Part shown: positions 19,771-30,324 of the stretch, in pieces | How the letters are laid out: each line of letters starts with the position of its first letter | How positions within the stretch are numbered: position 1 is the stretch's first letter | Source: Tridacna crocea | Taxonomy: Eukaryota; Mollusca; Bivalvia; Cardiida; Cardiidae | NCBI GenBank assembly: GCA_943736015.1 | Contig: OX031066.1 | Coordinates: 23,110,127 to 23,174,126, forward strand | Reading direction: 5' to 3' | Length of the DNA stretch: 64,000 nt | Program-made: the position numbers and the translations under genes | Notes under the pieces: generated by a model | Databases searched by the model: none | Told to the model about the DNA's origin: nothing | What the model saw: the letters and a program-made list of their open reading frames with translations, nothing else

Positions 19771-20530
19771 TATATACATTATTCTAAAAGAAAAAAAAAT
19801 ATAATTTCAAAATATTTGATCATAAGTTTGCTGAAATTGCATTTTAAAGGTAAATTTAAAGTTTTACTCACTTCTTTGTGCCAACTTCTTTTTAATGTTG
19901 GTAGAGTTTGTTGCATAAATGCATAGACAATGCAATTCCTACAAGATGTATATTTTGTCCAAGTCATTCATTTTGGGCCTTAGCTCTGCACTCAACGTAT
20001 TATTCATCAAACTAAAACATTGCCCATTTAATTGTGAATATGTCAGAATGACTATGAAACAAGGGGATGCCATAAAATCGATGTATATTTTTTTCAAGAG
20101 GGGACAAAAATACAATGTCTATAATGTTTTCTTTATAACAGAATACAGTTTGCTATTCTCCAGAGCAAAACTTACCTGCATATCCATACAACATCCAATA
20201 AATTATTCCACACACTACAAACAAACTTTAAATGCCACTTTATTGTATTTCCAGAAATTACAACCACCAATAAATACCTTTAGCTCAGTTACAGCTGGTA
20301 CAATCACTACAGAGTGACCACAATGACGATTATGAACTATCAATTTTATATCTGTACACCCTTTTCTCAGTCAATAAACTGTTCACCTATTGAAAGATGA
20401 ATGAATGAAATTAAAGGTGGGTATTTAGAAATTTTACAGCTCACCAAATTAAAATATATATATATCACTGAAATTCATATGAAAAAATAATACAAATCAT
20501 CAATAATTAAGATTCATAAAATTACAAAAA
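19771..20530. other. 0.76 kb without recognised element
   Basis: A 132-codon plus frame (19919-20317) shows no domain. A minus-strand CAGGTAAGT donor-like site lies at 20170-20180 without a convincing exon. An (AT)n run lies at 20454-20466. Confidence 0.3.
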
Positions 20531-21020
20531 AAAAATTTTTTTATGGTATTCCCTTAAAAGGCTACGTAGCCTCTTCAGCTATTTTTAGATTTCGCGCCAA
20601 AATTCAATAAAGCATTGTGGGAATGTCTAGTGACTGGTATATGACTCATAGCGCTTAAATTCCCTATCATAATAAACACGTAATAATTATTTTCTATAAT
20701 GTCTTCTTCGGACGCTATGTTTGAAGCTTTTTCTGTGTATTCCTGTAAGTAAATGAGCGAATTGATCATCTAAAAATAGATTGTGTCTCCCTTTGGTGTC
20801 AACCTGGGCCGTAGTAAATCTCTAATTTCTGGTGTTGTCGGACGGTTTTCGACTATTTGCGTTTTATGAATGAAAATTAAAAGGCTTGGGGAGTATAAGG
20901 ATGATTTTTTTGCACTTTTGTAAAATTTTCGTCCCAAAGTCTGAAGGGCCACCTTTAATATTTCAGTCTGAGAAGAAAGACATAATGATTGACCCTGATA
21001 GCTATGACCATAAAAAATGG
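20531..21020. other. unassigned, less AT-rich, with a 94-codon minus-strand frame
   Basis: The frame at 20770-21054 (minus) begins MDQADSLVVDPTIFYGHSY and has a more protein-like composition than other frames here. I recognise no domain. It could be an exon or an old repeat, and I do not call it a gene. Confidence 0.2.
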
Positions 21021-21369
21021 TAGGATCTACAACAAGGGAGTCAGCTTGATCCATTGATCAACTGTATGAATGATTGATTGTATGGTATTATAACTGTTTT
21101 TGGTATCATCTCAGTCACATCACAGCAGCCAGTGCATCTATCTATGCTTTCCTGGGTTTTCTTTAATCAGTTCTTTGCACAATATTCTTTCCAAGCCACC
21201 ATATAACCATCATCCAAAAAATGGTCAGTGATGACAGGGGAAGGAATCCTGTCACATTATGACTCATCAATCCTCGGCAAGTCCTGTGCACTACCGAGCT
21301 AACTACCAGGTCTCAGCTGAAGATGGGAAAACAAAATAGGATCTTCAGCAAGGGAGTCAGCATGATCCA
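21021..21369 (-). mobile_element. tRNA-headed SINE, copy 1, between 33-bp direct repeats
   Basis: The SINE body (CAGCAGCCAGTGCATCTATC, TATGCTTTCCTGGGTTTTC, ATGGTCAGTGATGACAGG) lies on the minus strand. A degenerate A box (TTAGCTCGGTAGTGCAC on the complement, about 21288-21304) is at its right. Imperfect 33-bp direct repeats (TAGGATCT-CA-CAAGGGAG...GATCCA) flank it at 21021-21053 and 21337-21369. Confidence 0.65.
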
Positions 21370-21702
21370 ATAACCTTTTACCACACAATCGAAAATTTTA
21401 ATGACTGGTGAAGGCTTAAAAAACATTGTAAGTAAAGGAGAAAATGCAGATAACCAGCATTTTCTTTTTTGTCTTCAATGTTTTCACACACCCCCCTTTC
21501 CCAATTGCAGAATCAAAGCATTGAAATTGCTGATGTGGCATATGTCAATGAAGCCATTCATTCATTCTTTGTTAAACTTTTATAGTGGCATTGTCTTAAA
21601 CAAATGCCATAAAAATGCACCACCTGAACCACATGTATTTGTAGTCTGCAAAATGCTTTAATTTTGGACAAATCTAAAAATTTGTGCTTTGAGAAAGAGT
21701 TT
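21369..21702 (+). mobile_element. pMITE with internal insertion of unrelated sequence
   Basis: Arm C and core run to TTTTCACACACCCCCC. About 110 bp of extra sequence follows, then GAACCACATGTATTTGTAGTC and CAAAATGCTTTAATTTTGG of arm T. Confidence 0.65.
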
Positions 21703-23096
21703 ACATTATTTCAATTTGAATTTTCAGCTTAAGACCATATATCCTCTGTCTTGCTAATCACTAATGAAAACATGACTGTGGCAAAACAAGAATTTGATTG
21801 TGATAGGTAAATTCTCTTTTGCCACATGTTTTCATACATTACACGCTTCTAGTCGTCAAACATTGCATCTTAAGCTCCCTCTCACTGCCTTTCCTTGACA
21901 CGCAATAAATACTATACTTTTCAAGGTTGCTTTGATTGGTATTAATGCCATTTTCAATATTTCACTTATATCGAGGCACCCAGAGCACCTATCCATGCTT
22001 TTTTGCTTTGAAACAAGTTATAACAAGAGTAGTACAACATGGTAAGTCTTGGATACTAAAGCCAGGTGCACTTGCTGTTTTAGTGTAAATTCATTACTGT
22101 GACAAAAACACATATAGGGGTTAATCTCAGTGGCACCTTGTGTATTGGAATGGTTTCCTGTTTGACAATTAATAATTGTATTGAGTTTAAAATGAATACC
22201 TTCTATAATGATAGAGCTATCAGAACAGGAGAGCCATGATGGCCCTGCCTCACTCCACTGGCTTTTACAAAATGTATTGTTTGCTTAATAGCATTGAAAG
22301 AGACATAAATCAGAGAAGTCTAATATGTTTTCATATGGCAATATGTTTTCATACAGAAAAAAGCACTCCAATGAAAAAAACATGTTTTCAGTGGTATGAA
22401 CAGTAGAGCTCCGGAACCAAAATCTGAATGATACAAAGCTCACTTCTGAAGCTATTCAACTCATCTCAGCATGACAGCTAACATAAAAATAAAACCTCTC
22501 ATTGAAAACTGAACAATTTCTAACAAAAAAATCTTGAATACTTGATGCAGATCATGTAATTGTGCTTTTTTCTGGAGATAAATGGTAACAAACCATGTAG
22601 ATCTTTTATGAAATCTTGCTACAGGCCACTTGATGAAGCTACATGCAAGTTTTAATAAACCTAGATCTTACTGTTAGGAAGGAGAAGATTCTTTTGGTTT
22701 TCAGTGTATACCGGTAAGCCCATTCAACACTTTTAATCTGCAGTGGGAGACCAATTTTGAACCCAAGATTATGATTGGAACAATCTTAGTGGGAATCTAC
22801 TAGATAAAGCTTGGTAATAAGTGCCAGCACACATCCACTGACAAACATACATAATGCAGGGATGGAAAGGAGCAACCATGGACACATACAAAATCGACCC
22901 TTTCAGAGACAACTGTACCCTGGCCTTTGGCAAGTGGATAGTAAAATTTGGCACCAACAGCACGGAGAAGCAAGGGCCATGACAATACCTCAATATTTTC
23001 AATCTTAAATATTTCTGTAACTGCTTTCAATTAGAAGAATTTTGCTATATTGCATACAGTGTTAAGGTCTCTGTCATCAGGTAACACAATTAAGGG
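21703..23096. other. 1.4 kb mostly unassigned
   Basis: About 21955-22010 (ATTAATGCCATTTTCAATATT, GAGCACCTATCCATGC) is a SINE body fragment. Around 22830-23000 overlapping frames on both strands lack recognisable domains. No exon is called. Confidence 0.3.
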
Positions 23097-23325
23097 TTAA
23101 CTTATTACCAAACGACAAAATTGTGGACAGGTCCAAATTGAAAGCACTTGTAGACAACAAAATAAAAGTGACTGAAAATTTGAAACTTGTTTTTGGAGGG
23201 GGGGGGAACATTGTGGGAAAAGGAGAAAATGCTGATTACCAGCATTTTCTGCTTTTCCCACAATGTTTTCAGAAGGCCTCTTTCTCAGGGTCGTTAAAAG
23301 TCGGGATTGTGTGGTAAAGAGTTAA
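23097..23325 (-). mobile_element. pMITE, complete
   Basis: Full core, GATTACCAGC centre. A G-run (GGAGGGGGGGGG) replaces GGAAGGGTAGAAA before the core. TTAA at both ends. Confidence 0.92.
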
Positions 23326-23912
23326 GATCAATTAGGCAGATGATACCCACTTGAAATCAGAGCAAATAAGTGCTTGTTGATCAGAGTATACAAAAATCCT
23401 TCAATATGATAATGATGTGCTGAATTTCAAAACAGAACTAATTACTCTGACCTGTATAAATTTTTAACTATTAGGAGAATCCCCAAGAAATACTTTTCCA
23501 TATACTACATCATACTTTTTGTGGGTTAAAATTTCATTCCAAAAATTATTGTAAAATTGAAAAAAAAAATGTTGGGTATGATTTCAGTACAATTGGTCCA
23601 TATAAAGAGTTTCTGCAGAGAGTAAAAAAATCCTTATCTACCCTAATTACAGCATCTTACACACACATATTTTATTGTCAGGCCAAACTTTAGACTATAC
23701 GAATTGTTGAAGAGAACTTTATTTCAAATGGCGAAAGTCCGTTTTCAATAATGTTATCATATTACTATTATGATAATTTGAATATTTTTCATTTTGCATA
23801 GATAATGATGATACCATGCGTATGAAAAGCATTGTCATCATGATTGAAGGACCTCACCTGAGGTATTGCATTGTAATGGAAATGAATTAAGGAGGCTAAA
23901 TCCAATAAATCC
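23326..23912. other. 0.59 kb unassigned
   Basis: Nothing recognised. Confidence 0.35.
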
Positions 23913-24143
23913 TTAACAAACAATATTGAATTCTAACAAACTTGACAAAAATAAAAATGCTTTTAGAGCAATTGAGGGAAAAGGAGAAAATGCTGGTTAC
24001 CAGCATTTTCTCCTTTTCCCAAAATGCTTCCTATTCAATCAAAGACAAGTTTCATGATGTAAGAAATATTTGTTTCGTCTTCTCTAAATTATGCATTTAA
24101 TTTCGGATGAGATAAAAAATTTTTGAAGCTTGGTACAGATTAA
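23913..24143 (+). mobile_element. pMITE, diverged arms, sharp core centre
   Basis: Both arms are badly decayed, but the central GAGGGAAAAGGAGAAAATG and CATTTTCTCCTTTTCCC halves remain matched. The right TTAA is shared with the next copy. Confidence 0.75.
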
Positions 24144-24349
24144 CCCTTTCCCTAACGACAAATCTTTGGACTAGACCAAATTGAAAGTATTTGCAGACGA
24201 CAATTCAACTCTTGCAGAAAAGATGATTTCTATCTATAAAAGGGTCGAAAACACTGTGGGAAAAGGAGAAAATACTGGTTACCACAATGTTTTCAAAAGA
24301 CTACTATTCCAGACCCGTAAAAAACAGGGATTGTTTGGGAAAGGGTTTA
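24140..24349 (-). mobile_element. pMITE, variant arms, half core
   Basis: Variant arms CCCTAACGACAAATCTTTGG and CCAGACCCGTAAAAAACAGG mark a subfamily also seen at 39070 and 46301. The core jumps from ACTGGTTACC to ACAATGTTTTC. Confidence 0.85.
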
Positions 24350-24535
24350 TGGTTCTTTATTCAATGCACTCAAGCAAAATTATGGTGGCACATTTCTGCG
24401 CCTAGATGCAGGCATAGCTTTCATGATAAGTTTAGAAAAATACTGTGATAAATCAAAACTTCCTCTTAAATTATCGCAATAGCTGTCTGGAACATTATCT
24501 CACAGCAGAAATAATCCACCATACAAAATAACATA

Positions 24536-24764
24536 TTAACTCATTACCAAATGATAATATTTAGACTTGTCCAAATCGAAAGCATTTGCAGACGACAAAA
24601 TAAAAGTGACTGAAAATTTAAAAAATTGTTTTGTGAAGAGTAGAAAACATTGTGGGAAAAGGAGAAAATGCTAGTTACCAGCATTTTCTCCTTTTTCCAA
24701 AATGTTTTCTTAAGGTTTCTTTCGCAGGGTCGTCAAAAGGAGGGATTGAGTGGTAATGAGTTAA
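24536..24764 (-). mobile_element. pMITE, complete
   Basis: Full core with a GCTAGTTACC centre. Ends TTAA and GGTAATGAGTTAA. Confidence 0.92.
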
Positions 24765-25019
24765 AAGTATACAAATGGTACCATTAATTTTAAGTCTGTC
24801 TTAAGAGAAAATGCTCACTATCATAAAAAGGATACTTCTTTTCCCACTGTGTTTTCAGATGCCTCCTATCTAACAGGTTCCAAAACACTGGACTGTTTAA
24901 GAATTCAGGTTGATCAATATAAAGAATAATTTTTCACTCAGAAAATTCGAATACAGTTATGTCCAAACTTGCTGCAATATTATCTGGTTTGTCCAGAACA
25001 AATTGTCATAAAGTAGAGG

Positions 25020-25085
25020 AGGGAGTGTGGATCTAGATCAGATACAATGCAACATACTGCATGATCTAGAATCTACACTGTCAGC
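25020..25085 (+). repeat. GATCAGACTGCA hairpin repeat
   Basis: GTGGATCTAGATCAGA and GATCTAGAATCTACACTG face each other around ATGCAACATACTGCAT. Confidence 0.55.
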
Positions 25086-25195
25086 AAAACTAATCAAATT
25101 TTACATTCAAAACTGTGCAAGCAAGCAGCAACACATGAACAGCAGCAAATCTGTGAAAAATAGCCAACATAACTCTGCCTGTGCACTTTTCTTCT

Positions 25196-25385
25196 TTAAC
25201 CAATTACCACACAGTCCCTACTTTTGACGGCCCTGAGCAAAAAGCCTTTAGAAAATATTGCAGGAAAAGGAGAATTAAATGCTGGTTACCAGCATTTTCT
25301 CCTTTTCAAACAATGTGTTCTATTTAAAGGCTTCTTTCTCAGGGTTGTCAAAAGTAGGGATAATTTGTACGGTACTATGGGTTAA
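25196..25385. mobile_element. pMITE with arm C at both ends
   Basis: The left end is ACCACACAGTCCCTACTTTT. The right end is the complement of arm C (CTTTCTCAGGGTTGTCAAAA, GTAGGGATAATTTG). The core is interrupted by AATTAA. No arm T is present. Confidence 0.8.
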
Positions 25386-25387
25386 GT

Positions 25388-25455
25388 TGACAGTCCTGCT
25401 TCAGAGTATTGAACTCAGGATCTAATGGTTAGGAGGTTTTGTGCAGAGTTGAGCC
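25388..25455 (-). mobile_element. degraded tRNA-like SINE head
   Basis: The complement reads GTGGCTCAACTCTGC (weak A box) and CTGAGTTCAATAC (B box-like). Confidence 0.3.
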
Positions 25456-25589
25456 ACAACTGTAGACTAGAATCATTGATCCTTGAACAGAAATTGGCAC
25501 AGCTTGGGATTCAAACCTGGTGAGCCAAACCCTATGCTCATTAGTCCAGTATGCTACCTACTGTATTACCTTAGTGACAGTAATTGAAT

Positions 25590-26110
25590 AACTGCATAGT
25601 GTTTAACTCATTACCAAACGACAAAATTTTAGACTGGTTCAAATTGAAAGCATCTGCAGACGACAAAATAAAGGTGACTGAAAAATTGAAATTTGTTCTC
25701 GGAAGGGTAGAAAACACTGTGGGAAAAGGAGAAAATGCTGGTTACCAGCATTTTCTCCTTTTCCTACAGTGTTTTCAAAAGGCTTCTTTCTCAAGGGCGT
25801 CAAAAGTAGGGATTGTGTGGTAATGAGTTAACACCATTTTCAAGATTATTTCAGTTATAGCATAGCAGCTAGTGCACCTATCTCTGCTTTCCTGGAGTTT
25901 TTTTATAATTACTCCAAATCATATTCTCTCCAAGACACTGCCTCCTTTCCCACAAAACAATTATCAGGCATAAGAGAGACAAATGAATCCTGTCCCAATA
26001 ACTATCAATCATTGGAAGAAGCTGGAAAATTCTGGGATCCAACCATTGACCCCATTTTTGAGTCCTCTGCCCTCCTCGGGCTGGGCTTAGTGGCAGTAAA
26101 GGGCTAAAGG
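25590..26110 (-). mobile_element. tRNA-headed SINE, copy 2, split by a pMITE
   Basis: Left of the pMITE, AACTGCATAGTGTTTAA matches the SINE tail AACTGTATGGTGTTT at 55917. Right of it, TTAACACCATTTTCAAGATT continues the body. The complement carries a degenerate tRNA-like head at about 26030-26105, with GGGTCAATGGTTGGATCCC near the B-box position. Confidence 0.7.
25603..25831 (-). mobile_element. pMITE, complete, ACTGTG core, inserted in a SINE
   Basis: Clean copy with ACGACAAAAT twice in arm T (25618-25627 and 25660-25669). TTAA is present on both sides of the insertion, and the empty SINE has one (46005-46015: GGCATTTAATACC). Confidence 0.95.
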
Positions 26111-26279
26111 GATCTTCAATAGTGCCTGTCACTTTATAGAAAATACATCAAATACATCAAATTGTGAAATTTTATATATCAATTCCTTTTCAAGAGGTAA
26201 TTCAATAAATACTCAAATGTGAAATTCGATCATTAGTCTACCTTCCAATTTTACTCTTAAACTTCCTTCCACAACTATA

Positions 26280-26350
26280 GCTGCTTTTGTAGCCAAGATC
26301 AGACTGCACAAAACATGAAATACTGGATCTTAGATCGACATCATCCTGTA
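26280..26350 (+). repeat. GATCAGACTGCA hairpin repeat, decayed
   Basis: AAGATCAGACTGCACA and TGGATCTTAGATCGACA are both present, but the stem is weak. Confidence 0.45.
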
Positions 26351-26390
26351 CTAAAGCTAATCTTTGACCATAATTAGCTAAAGAAAAAAT

Positions 26391-26620
26391 TATTTCTTTA
26401 TTACCAGACAAGATTTTTTTGTCAACCTTCGAAAACTGAAAGCATTAATTTTGCAGATCGAAATCATCATTATGATTATGGCTTGAATAATGAAGCTATA
26501 TGCCTTTTGAAGGAAAGGAGAAATTGTTGAAAAAAAAGGGAAAAACATGCTGGTTGCCAGAATTCTTTCCTTCTTCCATATTATTTCAAAAGTCCTTTTC
26601 ATCACGGTCCTTATCCCTAA
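26391..26620 (-). mobile_element. pMITE, strongly decayed
   Basis: CTGAAAGCATTAATTTTGCAG, GGGAAAAACATGCTGG, TTGCCAGAATTC and CAAAAGTCC keep family order. Confidence 0.5.
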
Positions 26621-26627
26621 AGCTGAT

Positions 26628-26722
26628 AAGCGTAACTCACTGACCTTTTGCGAACAGTGTAGGACAAGATCAGACTGCAGAGAACATGCAGTCTAATCTT
26701 GGATCTACACTGTCCTACATGA
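26628..26722 (+). repeat. GATCAGACTGCA hairpin repeat
   Basis: CAGTGTAGGACAAGATCAGAC and GTCTAATCTTGG...ACACTGTCCTACA pair over 26655-26719. It is preceded by CTCACTGACCTTTTGC, as in the copy at 8756. Confidence 0.65.
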
Positions 26723-26793
26723 AAACATTTTCATCTGAGGAATATGACTGTTATAACAATATTTGGGTTGCTATATCTGCTTGAAAGTTTTAT

Positions 26794-27021
26794 TTAACTC
26801 TTTCCGTACCATAAAAATTTAGACTTGTCCAAATTGAAAGCAGTTGCAGACGACAAAGTGAATGTAACTGAAAAATTGAAATTTGTTTTGGGAAGGGTAG
26901 AAAACTGTGTGGGAAAAGGAGAAAATGCTGGTTATCAGCATTTTCTCCTTTTCCTACAGTGTTTTCATGAGGTTTCATTCTTAGAGTTGTTAAAGTTTGA
27001 GATTGTGTGGTATAGGGGTAA
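26794..27021 (-). mobile_element. pMITE, complete
   Basis: TTAACTCTTTCCGTACC to TATAGGGGTAA. Full core, AAAACTGTGTGGG against CCTACAGTGTTTTC. Confidence 0.88.
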
Positions 27022-27024
27022 CTT

Positions 27025-27307
27025 GGGATCCTGTGTGGCTGAAAGGGGACATAATTCCTCAAACAGGAGGCGCTCAGATACTTGAAAATTGCGTCTTGCA
27101 AAGCTTCAATATATGATCAATATGATGTACAAATTTTCAATACAGTTGGAGGAAAACTCTAGGAGTTTGCGACATAAAATCACTAGTATTTTATAAATAC
27201 ATGCACAGACCTACATACAGACAGACAGACAGACACGCTGATTACAGTAATTACCCCCCCACCCCGCCCCCAAAAACATTCGTTTTGAGGGGGTATTATA
27301 ATAAAGT
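27025..27307 (-). repeat. (CAGA)n repeat with GGGGTATTATAATA hairpin end, copy 2
   Basis: TTGAAAATTGCGTCTTGC, AATATATGATCA, AGGAGTTTGCGACA, then ACAGACAGACAGACAG and facing ACCCCC / GGGGGT tracts. It aligns over most of its length with 29985-30287. Confidence 0.65.
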
Positions 27308-27387
27308 TGACAGCGGCGTAAAACACCATTTAAACAAATTTATCTAATTTTTTTTTTCACAGCTTGATTAGGGTTAAAATATGGTAT

Positions 27388-27613
27388 TGTTTTTACCAAA
27401 CGACAAAATTTTAGAATGGTCCAAATTGAAAGCACTTGCAGACGACAAAATAAACGTAACTCAAAAATTGAAATTTGTTTCCAGTGGGATAGAAAATATT
27501 GTGGGAAAAGGAGAAAATGCTGGTTACTAGCATTTTCTCCTTTTCCCACAATGTTTTCAAAAGGCTACTATTCCAGACCCATAAAAACCAGGGATTGTTT
27601 GGGAAAGCATTAC
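27388..27613 (-). mobile_element. pMITE, chimeric arms, chained to next copy
   Basis: Arm T is of the usual type, but the other arm is the AGACCCATAAAAACCAGGG variant. The junction with the next copy reads GCATTACCCATTACC, with the shared TTAA mutated to TTAC. Confidence 0.85.
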
Positions 27614-27836
27614 CCATTACCAAACGACGATATTTTAGACTGGTCCAAATCGAAAGCATTTGCAGACGACAAAATAAAAGTGACTGAAAATTTGAAATTT
27701 GTTTTGTGAAGGGTAGAAAACATTGTGGGAAAAGGAGAAAATGCTGGTTATCAGCATTTTCTCCTTTTTCCACAATGTTTTCTAAAGGCTTCTTTCTCTG
27801 GGACGTCAAAAGTAGGGATTGTGTGGTAATGGTTAA
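27610..27836 (-). mobile_element. pMITE, complete
   Basis: Full core with a GGTTATCAGC centre. Ends GGTAATGGTTAA. Confidence 0.92.
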
Positions 27837-27941
27837 CTCTTTCACCACTGAGTAAATGAATTGGACTGTCTCAATGGCTACAATTTTACAGTTCCTCTAC
27901 AGGACCAAGAGACAATTCATTCATGATTTAGGCTAAAGCCA

Positions 27942-28010
27942 CAATATAGATCGCAGAGCAAGCTGCACTTTCTGTGCCCAGTCTGAGATTGATCTACACT
28001 GTCCACAAAA
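27942..28010 (+). repeat. GATCAGACTGCA hairpin repeat, diverged
   Basis: ATAGATCGCAGAGCAAGCTGC faces CAGTCTGAGATTGATCTAC; ACACTGTCC follows. Confidence 0.5.
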
Positions 28011-28261
28011 ACTTCTGGTGTCATCTGTGGTACGGAAGGACTTTACTATTTACACTACTCAACTTTTGCTTGGGACCAATACCAAAATATCATTAACTTC
28101 TTCGAAAGGGCAAATCCATTTTTTTCACTTTCCACATTGTTTGAAAGAACCTTCTTCTGTCTATTTGATAATGATTTCTGTACTTTGACCATAGACGAAA
28201 TGAACATGCTTTTGTTTGAATAAATTCAATTTTAGAAAAAAAAAATTCATTTTTTGTTTGA

Positions 28262-28498
28262 TCCCTAGCAAAAGTTGATAAGTATATAATTGAAGACTAG
28301 TCCAAATTGGAAGCATTATTTTGCAGACAATAAAAATAATGTGACTCAAAAATTGAAATTTGTTTTGAGAAGGGTAGAAAACATTGTGGAATAAGGAGAA
28401 AATGCTGGTTACCAGCATTTTCTCCTTTTTCCACATTGTTTTCAGAAGGCTTCTTTCTCAGGGACGTTACAAGTCGGGATTGTATGGTAAAGGGTGAA
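28262..28498 (-). mobile_element. pMITE, left terminus decayed
   Basis: GACTAGTCCAAATTGGAAGC, core with GTGGAATAAGGAG / CTCCTTTTTCCAC, right end GGTAAAGGGTGAA. Confidence 0.82.
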
Positions 28499-28740
28499 AG
28501 TAAAGAAGACTGGTTTTGCTCCGGGGTTTCTATTGTGGTAACACTGGCGTCAAGGTTGCTCCTTTCATTTGAAGAAGTTTTAATGGTATTTACTTTCCCA
28601 TTCTCAATGTATATTGGTTTATGCTTATTTCATAAATGATTTACATATCGTTATTTGACTTTCACAATCATTCTGAATTTAATTATAGAAACCCGAGTCG
28701 CCCCATAAAAAGCACTATCGTCTGTCCTGACCCTTGTCAC

Positions 28741-28973
28741 TTAACCCATTACCACACAATCCCTACTTTTGTCGCCTCTGAGAAAGAAGCCTTTTGAAAA
28801 CACTGTGGGAAAAGGAGAAAATGCTGGTAACAAGCATTTTCTCCTTTTCCCACAGTGTTTTCTACCTTTCCTTTAGAGAACAAATTTCAATTTTTCAATC
28901 ACCTTTATTTTGTCGTCTGCAAATGCTTTCAATATGGACCAGTCTAAAATTTTCTCTTGTGTTAAAGACTTAA
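28741..28973 (+). mobile_element. pMITE, complete, ACTGTG core
   Basis: TTAACCCATTACCACAC to GTTAAAGACTTAA. The core halves match except for AACAAGC at the centre. Confidence 0.92.
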
Positions 28974-29009
28974 AACCCTAGAAGCTGTATAACTGACTTC
29001 AGTTGTTTT

Positions 29010-29070
29010 TGTGCCCAGTGCAGATTAAGACCAGACTGCAGCCTGATCTTTAATTTACACTGTCCATTCT
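29010..29070 (+). repeat. GATCAGACTGCA hairpin repeat, loop deleted
   Basis: CAGTGCAGATTAAGACCAG and CTGATCTTTAATTTACACTG pair directly around ACTGCAGC. Confidence 0.55.
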
Positions 29071-29173
29071 TCATTATGTATTTCTGGTTGAAACACCATG
29101 AAATAGTAATAATTTATTGAAGTTTTTCTTCACTGAAAAAAGTCTGTTTTGTTAATGCAGCACTCTGGGACTT

Positions 29174-29403
29174 GCTACTCATTACCAAACGACAAACATT
29201 TTGGCTTATCCATATCGAAAGTAATTGCAGACGACAAAGTAAAAGTGAATGAAACTTTGAAGTTTGTTATGTGAAGGGTAGAAAACATTGTGGGAAAAGG
29301 AGAAAATGCTGGTTATCAGTATTTTCTCCTTTTCCCACAATGTTTTCTAAAGCCTTCTTTCTCAAGGGTCGTCAAAAGTAGGGATTGTGTGGTAATGGGT
29401 TAA
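29174..29403 (-). mobile_element. pMITE, complete
   Basis: Left TTAA mutated (GCTACTCATTACC). Core GTGGGAAAAGG / CCTTTTCCCAC intact. Ends GGTAATGGGTTAA. Confidence 0.9.
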
Positions 29404-29569
29404 ATGATAGCTTTACCCAGTACGTACTTCATTGGCTGAAAAGTGAATGAGGCATAGTAACTCACCGGCAACACACTTTTCCATGAAACCCAGTGGTTGA
29501 AAGTATAAATCCAAGTCAAGTTTAGCTCTTTAGCTGACAATATTTCATAAGGTCAGTCACAAAAGGCAC

Positions 29570-29801
29570 TTAACCCATTACCACACAATCCCTACTTTTG
29601 ACGTCTCTAAGACAAAAGCCTTTAGAAAACATTGTGGAAAAAGGAGAAAATGCTGGTAATCAGCATTTCCCCTTTTTCCACAATGTTTTCTCCCCGTCAT
29701 AAAACAAATTTCAAATTTCCAGTCACTTTTATTTTGTCGTCTGCAAATGCTTTCGATTTGGACAAACCCAAAATTTTGTTGTTTAGCAATGATCGAGTTC
29801 A
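29570..29801 (+). mobile_element. pMITE, complete, symmetric core variant
   Basis: GTGGAAAAAGG and CCTTTTTCCAC are both changed from GTGGGAAAAGG / CCTTTTCCCAC. The right terminus is decayed (GCAATGATCGAGTTCA). Confidence 0.87.
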
Positions 29802-29809
29802 GTCTTGCA

Positions 29810-29950
29810 CAGAGCTCCTGACAGTCTCGGAACTGATTTTGATTTCAAAATTAAAAATACAAATTATTCTTGACCAAACCCAATGTTATGGATACTCAAA
29901 AGAGTTGTCTCATTGAGACCTCCAAAACAAGAGGTTTGGAAGAAAAACTA
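29810..29950. mobile_element. AGAGCTCC/GAATCG palindromic element, copy 3, decayed
   Basis: CAGAGCTCCTGACAGTC, AACTGATTTTGATTTC, CCAAACCCAATGTTATGG and GTTGTCTCATTGAGACC. The right half is shortened. Confidence 0.6.
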
Positions 29951-29984
29951 AAGCTGTCACTGAATGTAACTTAATATCCCAACC

Positions 29985-30290
29985 AGCCCTTTGACTGAAA
30001 AAAAAAATGTCAAGTTCAAGGGGGGACAATTCATCAACCAGGCAGAGTTGACACTTGAAAATTGTGTCTTGCAAATCTTCAATATATGATCAGTATATGT
30101 GCAAAGTTTTAAAACAATTATGAAGGAAAACTGTAAGAGTTTGCGACACAAAATTACTAGTATTTTGCACACAGACAGACGGACAGACACACAGAGGGAC
30201 ACAAGGAGAGACAGGCTGATACCAGTATACCCCCGAAAACATTAATATACAATTAATGTTTGTTTTGCAGGGGTATAATAATGGATTTAG
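29985..30290 (-). repeat. (CAGA)n repeat with GGGGTATAATAATGG end, copy 3
   Basis: CTTGAAAATTGTGTCTTGC, GAGTTTGCGACACAAAATTAC, CACACAGACAGACGGACAG, CAGTATACCCCCGAAAACAT and TTTGTTTTGCAGGGGTATAA. It aligns with 27025 and, at its end, with 58795. Confidence 0.7.
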
Positions 30291-30324
30291 TAAACCACTA
30301 TGTTCTCTTATCAGGAGCTCTGAT

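Noticed and set aside
20170..20180. Minus-strand CAGGTAAGT splice donor
   Set aside because: No open exon of credible length or composition ends there.
22769..23030. Three overlapping frames suggesting an exon
   Set aside because: Open in several frames at once with no recognisable protein; more consistent with low stop density by chance.
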